DNA from: Rhodospirillaceae bacterium
GTDB taxonomy: Bacteria > Pseudomonadota > Alphaproteobacteria > Rhodospirillales > Rhodospirillaceae
Assembly: GCA_947476695.1 (NCBI GenBank)
Contig: CANJRD010000003.1
Coordinates: forward strand, 124,001-188,000
Length of the DNA stretch: 64,000 nt
Reading direction: 5' to 3'
How positions within the stretch are numbered: position 1 is the stretch's first letter; each line of letters starts with the position of its first letter. Shown one piece after another: positions 1-9,500 of the stretch. The notes beneath the pieces are model-generated. The model saw only the letters and a program-made list of their open reading frames with translations, was not told where the DNA came from and made no database searches. A program made the position numbers and the translations under genes.

Positions 1-223
1 TCTCCGACGAGAAGCCGAATAGCGTCAGATAGGAAATGCCCAGTTCCGCCGAACTTTTCACAATCCGCCGCACAGAGTCCGCGCCGCGCTTATGACCGGC
101 CGTGCGCGGCAAACCGCGCGCCTTCGCCCAGCGACCGTTGCCATCCATGATGACGGCAACGTGCAGCGGTCCAGGCGCCGGATCCGCGGGTACGACGGGC
201 GATGGGAGCGGTTGCGCGGCCAT
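1..223 (-). CDS. uppS: Isoprenyl transferase (undecaprenyl diphosphate synthase), 5' part only
   Basis: Condenses isopentenyl diphosphate onto farnesyl diphosphate to make the C55 carrier lipid for peptidoglycan and surface polysaccharides. Only the first ~74 codons are inside the window; the gene runs off the left edge. The translated start contains the family signature [13 protein letters not shown] followed by [18 protein letters not shown], which holds the catalytic Asp, the diphosphate-binding Gly-Asn-Gly-Arg and the conserved His. The ATG at 223-221 overlaps the frr stop by one base (TGATG), so translation is probably coupled. The N-terminal ~20 residues are Pro/Ala-rich and variable. 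Identification is certain from the motif. Confidence 0.95.
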   Translation of the reverse strand, partial: MAAQPLPSPVVPADPAPGPLHVAVIMDGNGRWAKARGLPRTAGHKRGADSVRRIVKSSAELGISYLTLFGFSSE

Positions 224-789
224 CAGACCTGGGTGATTTCCTGTTCCTTAGTCTTAAGCGCTTTATCGACTTCGGCGATAACGCTGTCGGTCATCTTCTG
301 GACCTCATCCGTGTACTTGCGGTGATCGTCCTGAGAGATGATGCCGTCCTTCTCCATTTTCTTCAGCGCTTCGTTGCCGTCGCGGCGGACGTTGCGGATC
401 GAGACGCGCGCGTGCTCGGCGTACTTGTGCGCGATCTTTGTCAACTCGACGCGGCGCTCCGACGTGAGCGGCGGGATCGGCACGCGGATCAGGGTGCCGT
501 CGGCCATCGGATTGACGCCCAGGTTGGCGTCGCGGATCGCCTTCTCCGTCGCCTTCGCCAGCCCCTTGTCCCACACGGACACGGACAGCAGACGCGGCTC
601 CGGCACAGAGATCGACGCGACCTGGCTCAGCGGCGTCATGGCGCCGTAGGCCTCGACCATCACCGACTCAAGCAGCGCCGTCGAGGCGCGGCCAGTTCGC
701 AGTCCGCCGAATTCCTTTTTCACGTGATCGACGCTGACCTGCATCTTGTGCTGTAGGTCCGCCTTGAGCGCCTGATAAGTCTGAGCCAT
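223..789 (-). CDS. frr: Ribosome recycling factor
   Basis: Splits the post-termination ribosome together with EF-G. The 188-residue product has the usual length and the family's hallmark helical sequence: [13 protein letters not shown] near residue 25, [10 protein letters not shown], and the C-terminal [15 protein letters not shown] segment. It lies 27 bases downstream of pyrH and overlaps uppS by one base, matching the pyrH-frr-uppS order common in proteobacteria. The start ATG gives the canonical MAQTYQ opening. No oddities were seen. Confidence 0.98.
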   Translation of the reverse strand: MAQTYQALKADLQHKMQVSVDHVKKEFGGLRTGRASTALLESVMVEAYGAMTPLSQVASISVPEPRLLSVSVWDKGLAKATEKAIRDANLGVNPMADGTLIRVPIPPLTSERRVELTKIAHKYAEHARVSIRNVRRDGNEALKKMEKDGIISQDDHRKYTDEVQKMTDSVIAEVDKALKTKEQEITQV

Positions 790-816
790 TCCCGAGCCTC
801 CCTCTTGTCTCGCGCC

Positions 817-1533
817 TCAACCGATGACGGTGAAGCGACCCTTGCCGGCCAACACGTTGGCCAGGGCATCGTTCTCATGCATGTTGAACACCACGATCGG
901 CAGCTTGTTATCGCGGGCGAGCGCGATGGCCGAGGTGTCCATAACCTGAAGATTATCGCCGATCACTTTGTCGAACGTGAGGCGGTCATAACGCTCGGCG
1001 TCCGGATTCCGCTTGGGGTCGGAGTCATAGACCCCGTCCACCTGGGTCGCCTTCAGCAGCGCGTGGCAGTTCATCTCGACCGCCCGCAGCGCCGCCGCGG
1101 TATCGGTGGTGAAGAACGGGTTGCCGGTGCCGGCAGCGAAGATCACCACCCGGCCCTTCTCCATGTGCCGGACCGCCCGACGGCGGATATAGCTTTCGCA
1201 GACCTGGGCCATGGCAATGGCCGACTGGACACGGGTCGGCACACCGGCTTGCTCCAGCGCGTTCTGGACGGCGAGCGCGTTGATCACGGTCGCCAGCATG
1301 CCCATGTAGTCGGCCTGGGTACGGTCCATGCCCTTCGCGGACGCCGCCAGCCCCCGGAAGATGTTACCGCCGCCAATCACCAGGCAAACCTGGGTCCCGG
1401 TGGCCGTGACGGTCTTTACGTCCCTGGCGAGCTTCGTGACGGTTTCGCTATCCAAGCCATGACCGGCGGCGCCCATGAGGCCCTCGCCGGAAATCTTCAA
1501 CATGATGCGTTTGTAGGGCAGTGGATCGGCCAT
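817..1533 (-). CDS. pyrH: UMP kinase
   Basis: Phosphorylates UMP to UDP in the cytoplasm; the enzyme is a hexamer regulated by GTP and UTP in known members. The 238-residue product belongs to the amino acid kinase fold. It shows the N-terminal [14 protein letters not shown] phosphate-binding strand and loop, the [12 protein letters not shown] motif near residue 50, and [16 protein letters not shown] near 130-145, the conserved nucleotide-binding segment. It ends [12 protein letters not shown]. It is followed at 27 bases by frr. A hairpin upstream separates it from the lipoprotein gene, so it probably has its own promoter within 1534-1578. Confidence 0.98.
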   Translation of the reverse strand: MADPLPYKRIMLKISGEGLMGAAGHGLDSETVTKLARDVKTVTATGTQVCLVIGGGNIFRGLAASAKGMDRTQADYMGMLATVINALAVQNALEQAGVPTRVQSAIAMAQVCESYIRRRAVRHMEKGRVVIFAAGTGNPFFTTDTAAALRAVEMNCHALLKATQVDGVYDSDPKRNPDAERYDRLTFDKVIGDNLQVMDTSAIALARDNKLPIVVFNMHENDALANVLAGKGRFTVIG

Positions 1534-1578
1534 CGACTAACTTCCCATATCGCCTCAGGAACGGCGACCAAGCTTATG

Positions 1579-1605
1579 AAAAAGGGACGGTTTTGCCGTC
1601 CCTTT
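1579..1605 (-). terminator. Rho-independent terminator after the MBL lipoprotein gene
   Basis: A perfect 10-bp stem (1581-1590 with 1596-1605, arms AAAGGGACGG / CCGTCCCTTT) with a 5-base loop. On the minus strand it is followed by five T residues. It lies about 94 bases past the stop at 1699 and before pyrH. Confidence 0.75.
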
Positions 1606-1698
1606 GGGAACTCTGAGGGCCGGAATCGGCCTCGCGGGGGAAGTTATAGCAAACCCCCGGGTTGCACCGCCAGTGGGTGCCTCCCGGGGGCGTGAGCT

Positions 1699-3150
1699 TT
1701 AAAGGCCGGCCATCAGGCGCAGCTCGGCGAGCGGCACCACGCGGGGGCCGTGGATGGGGGTCACGGTGGCGACATCCAGCTTCAGGCGCTCGATGTTCTG
1801 GACGAGGTTGACCAGGAACGGGTTCGGGCTCGCCGGGGCGGCCGTGGGCACCGTCGGGGTCGAGGTATAGGCGTCGGCCTCCATCAGGATCTTCTCCTTC
1901 GGGAGGTAGATCATGCTGAAACCAGCGCTATGACCGTTGCCCGCGATCAGGTGCACCTCGACCGGATGGGCCGGGTCTTCCAGGACCAGCTTATCGGTGA
2001 AGGTCTGGAAGTTGGGGCCCTTCTTGGACTGGGCGAGCTTATCCGGGTTCAGGGTATGCGGCTGGCCCCAGGCCTTCGCGTAGAAGGGCTGATTGGCCTC
2101 ATGGGTGACGATGGTCGCCCCCGCATCCACGAAGGTCCGCAAGCCGCCCGAATGGTCGAAATGCGAGTGGGTGTTGATCACGTACTTGAGCGGCTTGTTC
2201 GGGACGAGTTCGGCGACCTTCGCCAAGACGGCGATGGAACGGGTCTCGTCCAAGCCCGCCTCAACCAGGACCAGCTGGTCCTTCTGCTCGACGAGCAGAT
2301 TGTGGTGGCTGCCGCCGGTCAGATACCAGACGCCGGGCGCCAGGTTCTGCGCCTCGACCTTTTGCGGCGGCGCGGCGACCTTGGCCGCATCCGGCGTCGG
2401 CGCGGTCTGCGCCGCGTTGGCCTTCGCCTCGGTCACCGTGACGTCCAGCGCCGGATTGCCCGCGATCGTGCGCACGATGTGGCCGGGGAATTTCAGGCCG
2501 CCAAAGTCCTTGTAGTCCGAGAACGCGGTTTCATAGGACATATCCCCGAGAACGGGATTGTCGAGCGTGGTCACGATACGCGTGACTTCGTTCTTGTCGT
2601 TAATCGTGCCGGTGAACTTGCTGGCGCCCAGCGTGATGCTGACTTCCGAACCGCCGCCTGCTGGCTTCACTTCGGCCTTGTTGGTCTGCGCTGCTTTCAA
2701 GAAGCCCTGCGGCGTCGTGGACCACACTTCGATCAGACGTTCCGTCACGGCGCCGGGCTGAGCCACGGTGGTCGGCGTGCCGCCGGCAGGAGCCGGATTT
2801 ACATTCCAGGCGTAGGCCCCCTCGACGTACTGATCGGCGGTCTGCACCACCTCGCCCCGACCGCGCGTACTATCGGCCGCAGCCTTGCGCGCCATCTCGA
2901 TGCGGGCTGCCGGTGCCGCGAAGGAGATATTGGCATTGAATTTGGTCAGCTCGAACGGCGGCCAGGCTTCAGTCGGGCCGATCTGCTGGCCGAACCAATA
3001 CCATTTGCCGTTACCCGCGATGGTGATGGATTCAGTCTTGGCGGCGCCAAGCGCGGCGGTCGCGCCTTCGAGCGTCCCTGGCTTCGGCCCGCAGGCCGAA
3101 AGGGTAACTAGCGCGGCAAAAGCGCCGGCGAGCGGCACATACTTATGCAT
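1699..3150 (-). CDS. Metallo-beta-lactamase-fold lipoprotein
   Basis: Predicted periplasm-facing lipoprotein with a metal-dependent hydrolase domain. I start it at the ATG at 3150, which has GGGAGG eight bases upstream and gives a lipoprotein signal (MHKYVPLAG...LSAC, lipid attachment at the Cys). A longer in-frame extension to 3228 would destroy that signal. Residues ~25-250 form an unrecognised, probably beta-rich domain containing DYKDFGGLKFPGHI, a motif style seen in LolA-like folds. Residues ~280-480 are the MBL domain, with the metal motif HSHFDHSGG near residue 327 and later GNGHSAG and MEADAY carrying further His and Asp ligands. The substrate is unknown. The gene sits between tsf and pyrH, an atypical position, with hairpins on both sides suggesting a self-contained unit. 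Confidence 0.85.
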   Translation of the reverse strand: MHKYVPLAGAFAALVTLSACGPKPGTLEGATAALGAAKTESITIAGNGKWYWFGQQIGPTEAWPPFELTKFNANISFAAPAARIEMARKAAADSTRGRGEVVQTADQYVEGAYAWNVNPAPAGGTPTTVAQPGAVTERLIEVWSTTPQGFLKAAQTNKAEVKPAGGGSEVSITLGASKFTGTINDKNEVTRIVTTLDNPVLGDMSYETAFSDYKDFGGLKFPGHIVRTIAGNPALDVTVTEAKANAAQTAPTPDAAKVAAPPQKVEAQNLAPGVWYLTGGSHHNLLVEQKDQLVLVEAGLDETRSIAVLAKVAELVPNKPLKYVINTHSHFDHSGGLRTFVDAGATIVTHEANQPFYAKAWGQPHTLNPDKLAQSKKGPNFQTFTDKLVLEDPAHPVEVHLIAGNGHSAGFSMIYLPKEKILMEADAYTSTPTVPTAAPASPNPFLVNLVQNIERLKLDVATVTPIHGPRVVPLAELRLMAGL

Positions 3151-3223
3151 GTCGGAATCCTCCCCTGGAGAGGGAAGGATGATCACGCAAAACGGAGGGT
3201 TGTGCCTACCTGAATCGATGAAA

Positions 3224-3255
3224 CTCAAGCGGGCTTGCGATCAAACCCGCTTGAG
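3224..3255 (-). terminator. Probable terminator after tsf
   Basis: Perfect 10-bp inverted repeat CTCAAGCGGG / CCCGCTTGAG with a 12-base loop, just past the tsf stop at 3270. Only three T residues follow on the minus strand, so termination may be partial, allowing read-through into the lipoprotein gene. Confidence 0.6.
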
Positions 3256-3269
3256 GACGATTTCAGGAG

Positions 3270-4199
3270 TTACTTCTTCGTACCGGCAGCGGCGGCGACT
3301 TCGGCGGCGAAGTCGGACTCCGCTTTCTCGATGCCCTCGCCCAGACCGAAGCGGGCAAAGCCGGCCAGCTTAACCGGCGCGCCGATCTCCTTGGCAGCCT
3401 TTTCAATGGCTTGGGAGACTTTGGACTTGTCGTCCATGATGTACGGCTGCTCGGTCAGCACCACTTCCTCGTAGTACTTGCGCGTGCTGCCGACGACCAT
3501 CTTTTCGATGATTTCCGCCGGCTTGCCGGACGCGGCGGCCTTTTCGCGATAGATCGCCTGCTCGCGCTGGAGCACGGCCGGATCGACATCGGCGATCGTG
3601 GCGAACTGCGGGTTGCTGGCCGCGATGTGCATCGCGATCTGCTTGCCGAGGGCCCCGACCTTCTCCGCGTCGCCGGTCGACTCAAGGGCGACCAGCACGC
3701 CGATACGGCCCAAGCCGGGACGGATGGCGGTGTGGATGTAGGACGAGACCACGCCCTGATCGACCGCGAGGACGGCGGCGCGACGAATGGCCATGTTCTC
3801 GCCAATGGTGGCGACCAGATGGGTCAGCTGTTCGGCGACCGTGCGGCCGTCCGTGTGCGGCTTGCCCTTCAGAACTTCGATGTCGCCCTTCACTTCGAGC
3901 GCGATCTTGGCGGCGGTGTCGACGAAGTCCTGGAACAGGACGTTGCGCGCGACGAAGTCGGTCTCAGCGTTGATTTCGATCACCGCACCGACGTTGCCCT
4001 TCGTGGACACGCCCACCAGACCTTCGGCCGCGACACGGCCCGATTTCTTGGCGGCCGCCGACAGGCCCTTCTTACGCAGCCAGTCGATCGCGGCTTCCAT
4101 GTCGCCATCGGTCTCGGCGAGCGCTTTCTTGCAGTCCATCATCCCCGCGCCGGTCTTCTCGCGCAGGTCCTTCACCATCGAGGCGGAAATTGGGGGCAT
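3270..4199 (-). CDS. tsf: Translation elongation factor Ts
   Basis: Guanine-nucleotide exchange factor for EF-Tu. The 309-residue product has the N-terminal UBA-like segment ([20 protein letters not shown]), the core TDFVARN motif that contacts EF-Tu, and the C-terminal dimerisation region ending in an Ala-rich tail. The length is normal for the family. It is downstream of rpsB with a 124-base spacer that contains a strong hairpin, the standard rpsB-tsf arrangement. The start ATG at 4199 gives [12 protein letters not shown]; the family core begins at the second Met of that stretch. Confidence 0.98.
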   Translation of the reverse strand: MPPISASMVKDLREKTGAGMMDCKKALAETDGDMEAAIDWLRKKGLSAAAKKSGRVAAEGLVGVSTKGNVGAVIEINAETDFVARNVLFQDFVDTAAKIALEVKGDIEVLKGKPHTDGRTVAEQLTHLVATIGENMAIRRAAVLAVDQGVVSSYIHTAIRPGLGRIGVLVALESTGDAEKVGALGKQIAMHIAASNPQFATIADVDPAVLQREQAIYREKAAASGKPAEIIEKMVVGSTRKYYEEVVLTEQPYIMDDKSKVSQAIEKAAKEIGAPVKLAGFARFGLGEGIEKAESDFAAEVAAAAGTKK

Positions 4200-4286
4200 G
4201 GGATCCTCGTGATCTCAGAATGGGATAAGGCGGAAAGTTCGCACGGAGATTAAGTTCCCCGTACGCACACCCGCATGAAATTGAAG

Positions 4287-4316
4287 CGACGGGCCGGGAT
4301 AAAACCCGGCCCGTCG
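4287..4316 (-). terminator. Strong hairpin in the rpsB-tsf spacer
   Basis: Perfect 12-bp stem (CGACGGGCCGGG / CCCGGCCCGTCG) with a 6-base loop directly after the rpsB stop. It lacks a T-run on the minus strand. It may therefore act as a partial terminator, processing or stability element that sets the rpsB to tsf ratio, more than as a full stop. This role is an inference. Confidence 0.55.
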
Positions 4317-4323
4317 AAACGTA

Positions 4324-5187
4324 TTAGCCTTCGGCGGGCGCAGCGGCCGCGGCCGGCTTGCGCGTGCGGCTGCGGGACGGCTTCTTCACAACGACGGCAG
4401 AGGTCTTGCCTTCGTCTTCGCCACCCTCTTCGCCCGGCAGAGCTTCGCCCGGGGCTTCTTCCTGGCTGCCGACGTCAACGCCAGCAACCTTCATTTCGTC
4501 CTGGATGCCGCCGAGCACGGTGTTGGCGACCAGTTCGCAATACAGCTTGATCGCGCGGATGGCGTCGTCGTTGCCCGGGATCGGGTGCGTGATGCCAACC
4601 GGATCGGAGTTGCTGTCGACCACGGCCACGACCGGGATGTTCAGCACCTTCGCTTCGGCGACCGCAATGGATTCCTTGTTCGTGTCGATCACGAACAGGA
4701 TGTCCGGCAGGCCGCCCATGTCCTTAATGCCGCCGAGGGAGCGGTTCAGCTTTTCCTGTTCGCGCGCGAGGGTCAGCTGTTCCTTCTTAGTGAGGCCGGC
4801 GAGCAGCGTTTCATTGCCGAGGCGCTCTTCCAGTTCCTTCAGGCGCTTGATCGACTGCGAGACGGTCTTCCAGTTGGTGAGCGTGCCGCCCAGCCAACGG
4901 TGGTTGACGAAGTACTGGCCGCAACGCTCGGCGTATTCTTTGACCATTTCCTGCGCCTGGCGCTTGGTGCCGACGAACAGGACGCGGCCGCCGGCGGCGG
5001 TGACGTCATGCACAGCCTGAAGCGCGCGCTGGATCAGCGGCACGCTCTGCTGCAGGTCGATGATGTGGACGCCGTCGCGCACGCCGAAAAGAAACGGCTT
5101 CATACGCGGGTTCCAGCGGCGGGTGTTGTGGCCGAAGTGGCAACCAGCTTCAATCAGCTGGCGCATAGAAAATGATGGCAGCGCCAT
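4324..5187 (-). CDS. rpsB: 30S ribosomal protein S2
   Basis: Structural protein of the small ribosomal subunit. The start at 5187 gives the canonical [20 protein letters not shown] opening; an in-frame upstream extension to 5454 has no family match and is not used. Conserved landmarks are [39 protein letters not shown] and [12 protein letters not shown]. After the S2 core (about residue 230) there is an acidic then Lys/Arg/Ala-rich C-terminal tail, as found in several alphaproteobacterial S2 proteins. The total is 287 residues. Confidence 0.98.
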   Translation of the reverse strand: MALPSFSMRQLIEAGCHFGHNTRRWNPRMKPFLFGVRDGVHIIDLQQSVPLIQRALQAVHDVTAAGGRVLFVGTKRQAQEMVKEYAERCGQYFVNHRWLGGTLTNWKTVSQSIKRLKELEERLGNETLLAGLTKKEQLTLAREQEKLNRSLGGIKDMGGLPDILFVIDTNKESIAVAEAKVLNIPVVAVVDSNSDPVGITHPIPGNDDAIRAIKLYCELVANTVLGGIQDEMKVAGVDVGSQEEAPGEALPGEEGGEDEGKTSAVVVKKPSRSRTRKPAAAAAPAEG

Positions 5188-5442
5188 GTGTTCCTCTGTT
5201 TTCCGGTTATGCCTCCGCGGGCGAGTGACCAGGGAAACCGCTCCCTTGGCACCGGATGGACTGGTCAGGATTTCTCCCCGAACAGCCCGAGCCCGCGTGT
5301 GGAATGGCCGCGTATGTATGGGGTTTGGGGGGGGAAAGCAAGGTGCACGGTGCAATGCAACCGCTCGCCCAAGCAGGCGTTGGTGTGATTGAGCAACATC
5401 GCCAAAATGCTCGTAACCCGCGAAAAAGGCTACCGTTTTTTT
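5188..5442. other. Divergent intergenic region and rpsB leader
   Basis: 255 bases between the divergent rpsB and anchor-A genes, so promoters for both should lie here. On the minus strand an imperfect hairpin can form about 5230-5250 from GGGA and TCCC arms, possibly part of an S2 leader structure. A short palindrome around TGCACCGTGCA lies near 5340-5360. A run of Gs sits at about 5325-5336. No convincing promoter pair or known leader family could be assigned by eye. Confidence 0.3.
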
Positions 5443-6501
5443 ATGCAGAGACACCTCGCCTGCTTGCCCGCCCTCCTAGCCATTTTATGGTCCGGAACCG
5501 CGGCCGCAGATCCCATCACCACGCTCAAAGGCGTGCTCAGCACGTATAACGTCTTCGTTATGGGCGACATGGGCAGCCCCGCGAACCCCTATTCCTCGGA
5601 TTCCCAGGGGCCCGTGGCTGTAGGTGGGAATGCCTATTTGCAGGATTTCACCGTTGCCGGAACGAGCAATAACGGCGTCAACGCCCTAACGGTGGGCGGT
5701 AAGCTCAACCAGCTCCGCGCCACGGATGGCGGAAACGTATTCGTGGGCGGGAACGCCGACTTCCACAACGGCAGCCAGGGCGGCGCAACGGTGAACGGCA
5801 CCCTGACGGTCAACGGCACGCTGATCCATCCGCCGACCTCATACGTCGGCCCACGTCAGACCGGCCCCAGCCCAATCAACTTCGCCAGCCTCCAGAGCGA
5901 ACTGACCGCGGCATCTTCCCAGCTGGCCTCCTCCACCTACGGCACCCAGGGCACGGTCACCTATCAGAACCAGTACAATCAGAAGGAACTGGATCTCTTC
6001 GGCACCGATCCGAGCCTGAACGTCTTCAACGTCAGCGGCGCGCTGCTGGGACAGATCGGCGGCGTCAATCCCAACTACAGCGACGGCGGCGGTTCGTTCC
6101 ACATCAACATTCCCGACGGCGCGACGGCCATCATCAACGTCGATGGGGTCGACGTGAACTTCGGGCATCCGGGGAACTTCGGGTTCTTCTGCGGCGCTCA
6201 GACCTGCACCGAACAGAATGGATCAAAGATCCTGTTCAACTTCTTTCAGGCCACGACGCTCGACATTCAAAGTGTAACCGGCAGCTTGCTGGCACCGCTG
6301 GCCGACATCACGTTCACCAACGGTCAGTTACTGGGCATGATGGTCGCGGGTTCGCTCGGCGGCCCGCTGTACAGGACTGGCGAGTTCCACAACGTTGCCT
6401 TCACGGGCGCGCTGCCCACGCCCATACCGGCGCCTGCCGCGATCTCGTTGCTGATCGCGGGGCTCGGCTTCCTCACGTTGCGCAAGCGTAACGCGGTTTA
6501 A
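5443..6501 (+). CDS. Secreted choice-of-anchor A family protein with C-terminal sorting tail
   Basis: Likely exported structural or adhesive surface protein of about 352 residues. The chosen start ATG at 5443 begins a good signal peptide ([14 protein letters not shown]..., cleavage after the Ala run before DPITTL); in-frame Mets at 5389 and 5407 would add an unrelated basic leader. The body matches the choice-of-anchor A pattern: YNVFVMGDM early, then [23 protein letters not shown], and a late [15 protein letters not shown] segment. The C-terminus is [20 protein letters not shown] followed by RKR, the three-part tail (Pro motif, hydrophobic segment, basic end) of PEP-CTERM/VPLPA-CTERM proteins. 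No exosortase gene is in the window. It is transcribed opposite to both neighbours, suggesting an insertion between rpsB and dnaE. Confidence 0.8.
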   Translation: MQRHLACLPALLAILWSGTAAADPITTLKGVLSTYNVFVMGDMGSPANPYSSDSQGPVAVGGNAYLQDFTVAGTSNNGVNALTVGGKLNQLRATDGGNVFVGGNADFHNGSQGGATVNGTLTVNGTLIHPPTSYVGPRQTGPSPINFASLQSELTAASSQLASSTYGTQGTVTYQNQYNQKELDLFGTDPSLNVFNVSGALLGQIGGVNPNYSDGGGSFHINIPDGATAIINVDGVDVNFGHPGNFGFFCGAQTCTEQNGSKILFNFFQATTLDIQSVTGSLLAPLADITFTNGQLLGMMVAGSLGGPLYRTGEFHNVAFTGALPTPIPAPAAISLLIAGLGFLTLRKRNAV

Positions 6502-6511
6502 GACGGCGCGA

Positions 6512-6538
6512 CGATCCGGCTTCATCGAGGCCGGATCG
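6512..6538 (+). terminator. Hairpin after the anchor-A gene
   Basis: Perfect 9-bp stem CGATCCGGC / GCCGGATCG with a 9-base loop, 11 bases past the stop at 6501 and between two convergent genes. No T-run follows on either strand, so it may be a weak bidirectional terminator. Confidence 0.4.
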
Positions 6539-6582
6539 CGCACGTCAGCGCTCACCGCAAATCTGAAACAGCCTTCCGGCCG

Positions 6583-9500
6583 CTAGCACTCGCGAATTTC
6601 GGCGATGCCGGGAATGTTCTTCAGACCCGACAACGTCGCCGGCTTGATCGCGAATTTCCCCGGCAGCGCCACGTCGACCCAGTGACCGTTCTGCCGTGCG
6701 CTGAGAATAATGCGGTTGTTGCCGCGGCCGTCCTGCGCCAACAAGTCGCGCAATTCAGCGACCGGTACGTCGCTGGTGACGGTAATGCGCAGGTTCGACA
6801 GACGCTTCGAAAGCGCGCTTTCCAAGGCTTCGATCTTCGACGCCAGCAGGCGCACCTGATCGTTCTCCAACTGCGCGTCGACGGTCAGCAATAACGGCGC
6901 CTCAGATTCCAGCAGTTCGCGCGAAGCGATCAGAACTTCGGAGAAGATCATCACTTCGTAGCCGCCGGTATCGTCCGACAGCGAAACGAAAGCGTACTTG
7001 TTGCCGCGCTTGCCGACGCGCTCACGCTTGACCGCCACCGTACCGACCATCCGTAAAGGACGCGCCACATCCCGCGCCGTCAGTCCCTCCAGCGCATTGG
7101 CGCGCGTGATGCCCATCGTCTCCAGGGTGGCGGAAAATGCATCCAGCGGATGCGAGGACAGATAGAATCCGATCGCGTCGAACTCGCCCTGGAGCTTCTC
7201 CATTGGGCGCCATTCGGAGATCGTCGGCAGACTGAGCGTGCGCTTCTCATCTTCGCCGCCGAAGAGGCTAACCTGCTTGCTCGCCCGTTCGCTGGACTTG
7301 TGCTGCGCGTGTTTCAGCAGCGTCTCGATGCCGGTGAACAACTGCGCGCGGTTGCTATGCAGGCTATCGAGCGCCCCGGCCCGCACGAGGTTTTCCAGCA
7401 GCCGCTTGTTGATAACGCCGCCGTCGAGGCGGTTGGCGAAGTCGGTCAGGTTCTTGAACGGCCCACCCTTCTTCCGCGCGGCAACCAGGGCGTCCATCGC
7501 CCCGGCTCCGACGTTCTTGATCGCCGCAAGCGCGTAGCGGATGGCGCCGTTCTCCACCGAAAACTCGACGTCGGACTTGTTCACGTCCGGCGGCAGCACC
7601 TCAATATTGAGGCGCTTCAACTCCGAGCGGAACCCCGCGAGCTTGTCGGTGTTGTGCATGGCCAACGTCATCGACGCCGCCATGAACTCGACCGGGTAGT
7701 TCGCTTTCAGATAGGCCGTCTGATAGGCCACAAGCGCGTAGGCCGCCGCGTGGCTCTTGTTGAAACCGTAGCCGGCGAACTTATCGATGGTGTCGAAGAT
7801 TTCGTTCGCCTTCTCGCGCGTAATACCGCGCGCGCCGGCACCCTTGATGAACGTCTCGCGCTGCGCGTCCATCTCGGACTTGATCTTCTTGCCCATCGCG
7901 CGGCGCAACAGATCGGCGCCCCCGAGGCTATAGCCGGCCAGCACCTGGGCGGCCTGCATCACCTGCTCCTGATAGACCATGATGCCGTAGGTCTCTTTCA
8001 AGACCGGCTCCAGGTCCGGGTGCAGATATTCGATCGGTTCCGCGCCCTGTTTGCGGTTGATGAACATCGGGATGTTGTCCATCGGGCCTGGCCGGAACAG
8101 CGCAACGACGGCGATCAAGTCCTCGAACACGTCGGGCTTCAGGCGGCGCAACACGTCGCGCATGCCCGCACTTTCAAACTGGAACACGGCGAAGGCGTCG
8201 GCCTTGCTGAGCATGTCGAAGGTCTTACGGTCGTCGAACGGCAGCGCGCCGACATCGAGTTCGATACCGCGCAGCTTTAGCAGCCGCAGCGCGCGTTCGA
8301 TGATCGTCAACGTCGTCAGGCCGAGGAAGTCGAACTTCACCAGGCCCGCCGGTTCAACCCACTTCATGTTGAACTGGGTGACCGGCATGTCGGAATTCGG
8401 ATCTCGGTAGAGCGGCACGAGTTCATCGAGAGGCCGATCGCCGATCACCACGCCCGCGGCGTGCGTGGACGCGTGGGCGTAAAGCCCTTCGAGCTTCAGC
8501 GACAGGTCGAGCAGATGGGCCACCGTCTCATCGGTGTCACGCAGGTTCTGCAGTTCCGGTTCCGCAGCGATGGCGTCGACCAGCTTCAATGGGTTGGCCG
8601 GATTCATCGGCACCATTTTGCAAATCTTGTCGACGTAGCCGAGCGGCATCTCCAGCACGCGGCCGACACCGCGCAGCACCGCGCGCGCCTGCAACTTTCC
8701 GAACGTGATGATCTGCGCGACGCGGTCGCGGCCGTATTCGTTCTGAACGTAAGTGATGACCTCGCCGCGACGGTCCTGGCAGAAGTCGATATCGAAGTCG
8801 GGCATGGACACGCGTTCGGGGTTCAGGAACCGCTCGAACAGCAAGCCGAAGCGCAAGGGATCAAGGTCGGTGATGGTCAACGCCCAGGCGACCACCGAGC
8901 CCGCGCCCGAACCGCGGCCCGGTCCCACCGGAATGCCGTGATCCTTGGCCCACTGGATGAAGTCCGCGACAATCATGAAGTAGCCGGCGAAGCCCATCTT
9001 CACGATCATGTCGAGTTCGTAGCCGAGCCGCTCGCGGTAGGGCTTCGCGCGCGGATCGTCGGTCGGGATTTCGAGCTTCCGCAGACGCGCGGCCAGGCCG
9101 TCCCCCGCCAGCTCGCGTAACGCCTGCTCCTCCGTGCGGTCGCCGGTCTTCGGCGAGCGCGGCAGGATCGGCTTGCGTTCATCGACCTTGAACGCGCAGC
9201 GCCGGGCGATAACGAGCGTGTTCGCGACCGCTTCCGGCAGGTCGGCGAACAGCTTCACCATCTCGTCGGCGTTTTTGAAGCGATGCTGCGGCGTGAGGCG
9301 ACGGCGCTCCGCCACGGAGACGAATGACTTCTCCGCCATGCAGATCAGCGCGTCGTGCGCCTCGAACATCTTGGCGTCGGCGAAGAATGCCTCGTTGGTG
9401 GCGACCAGCGGTAGATCGTGCGCGTAAGCGAAGTCGATCATCGACTGTTCGATGCGCTGTTCCGCAGGGACGCCGTGCCGCATCAGTTCGACATAGAGGC

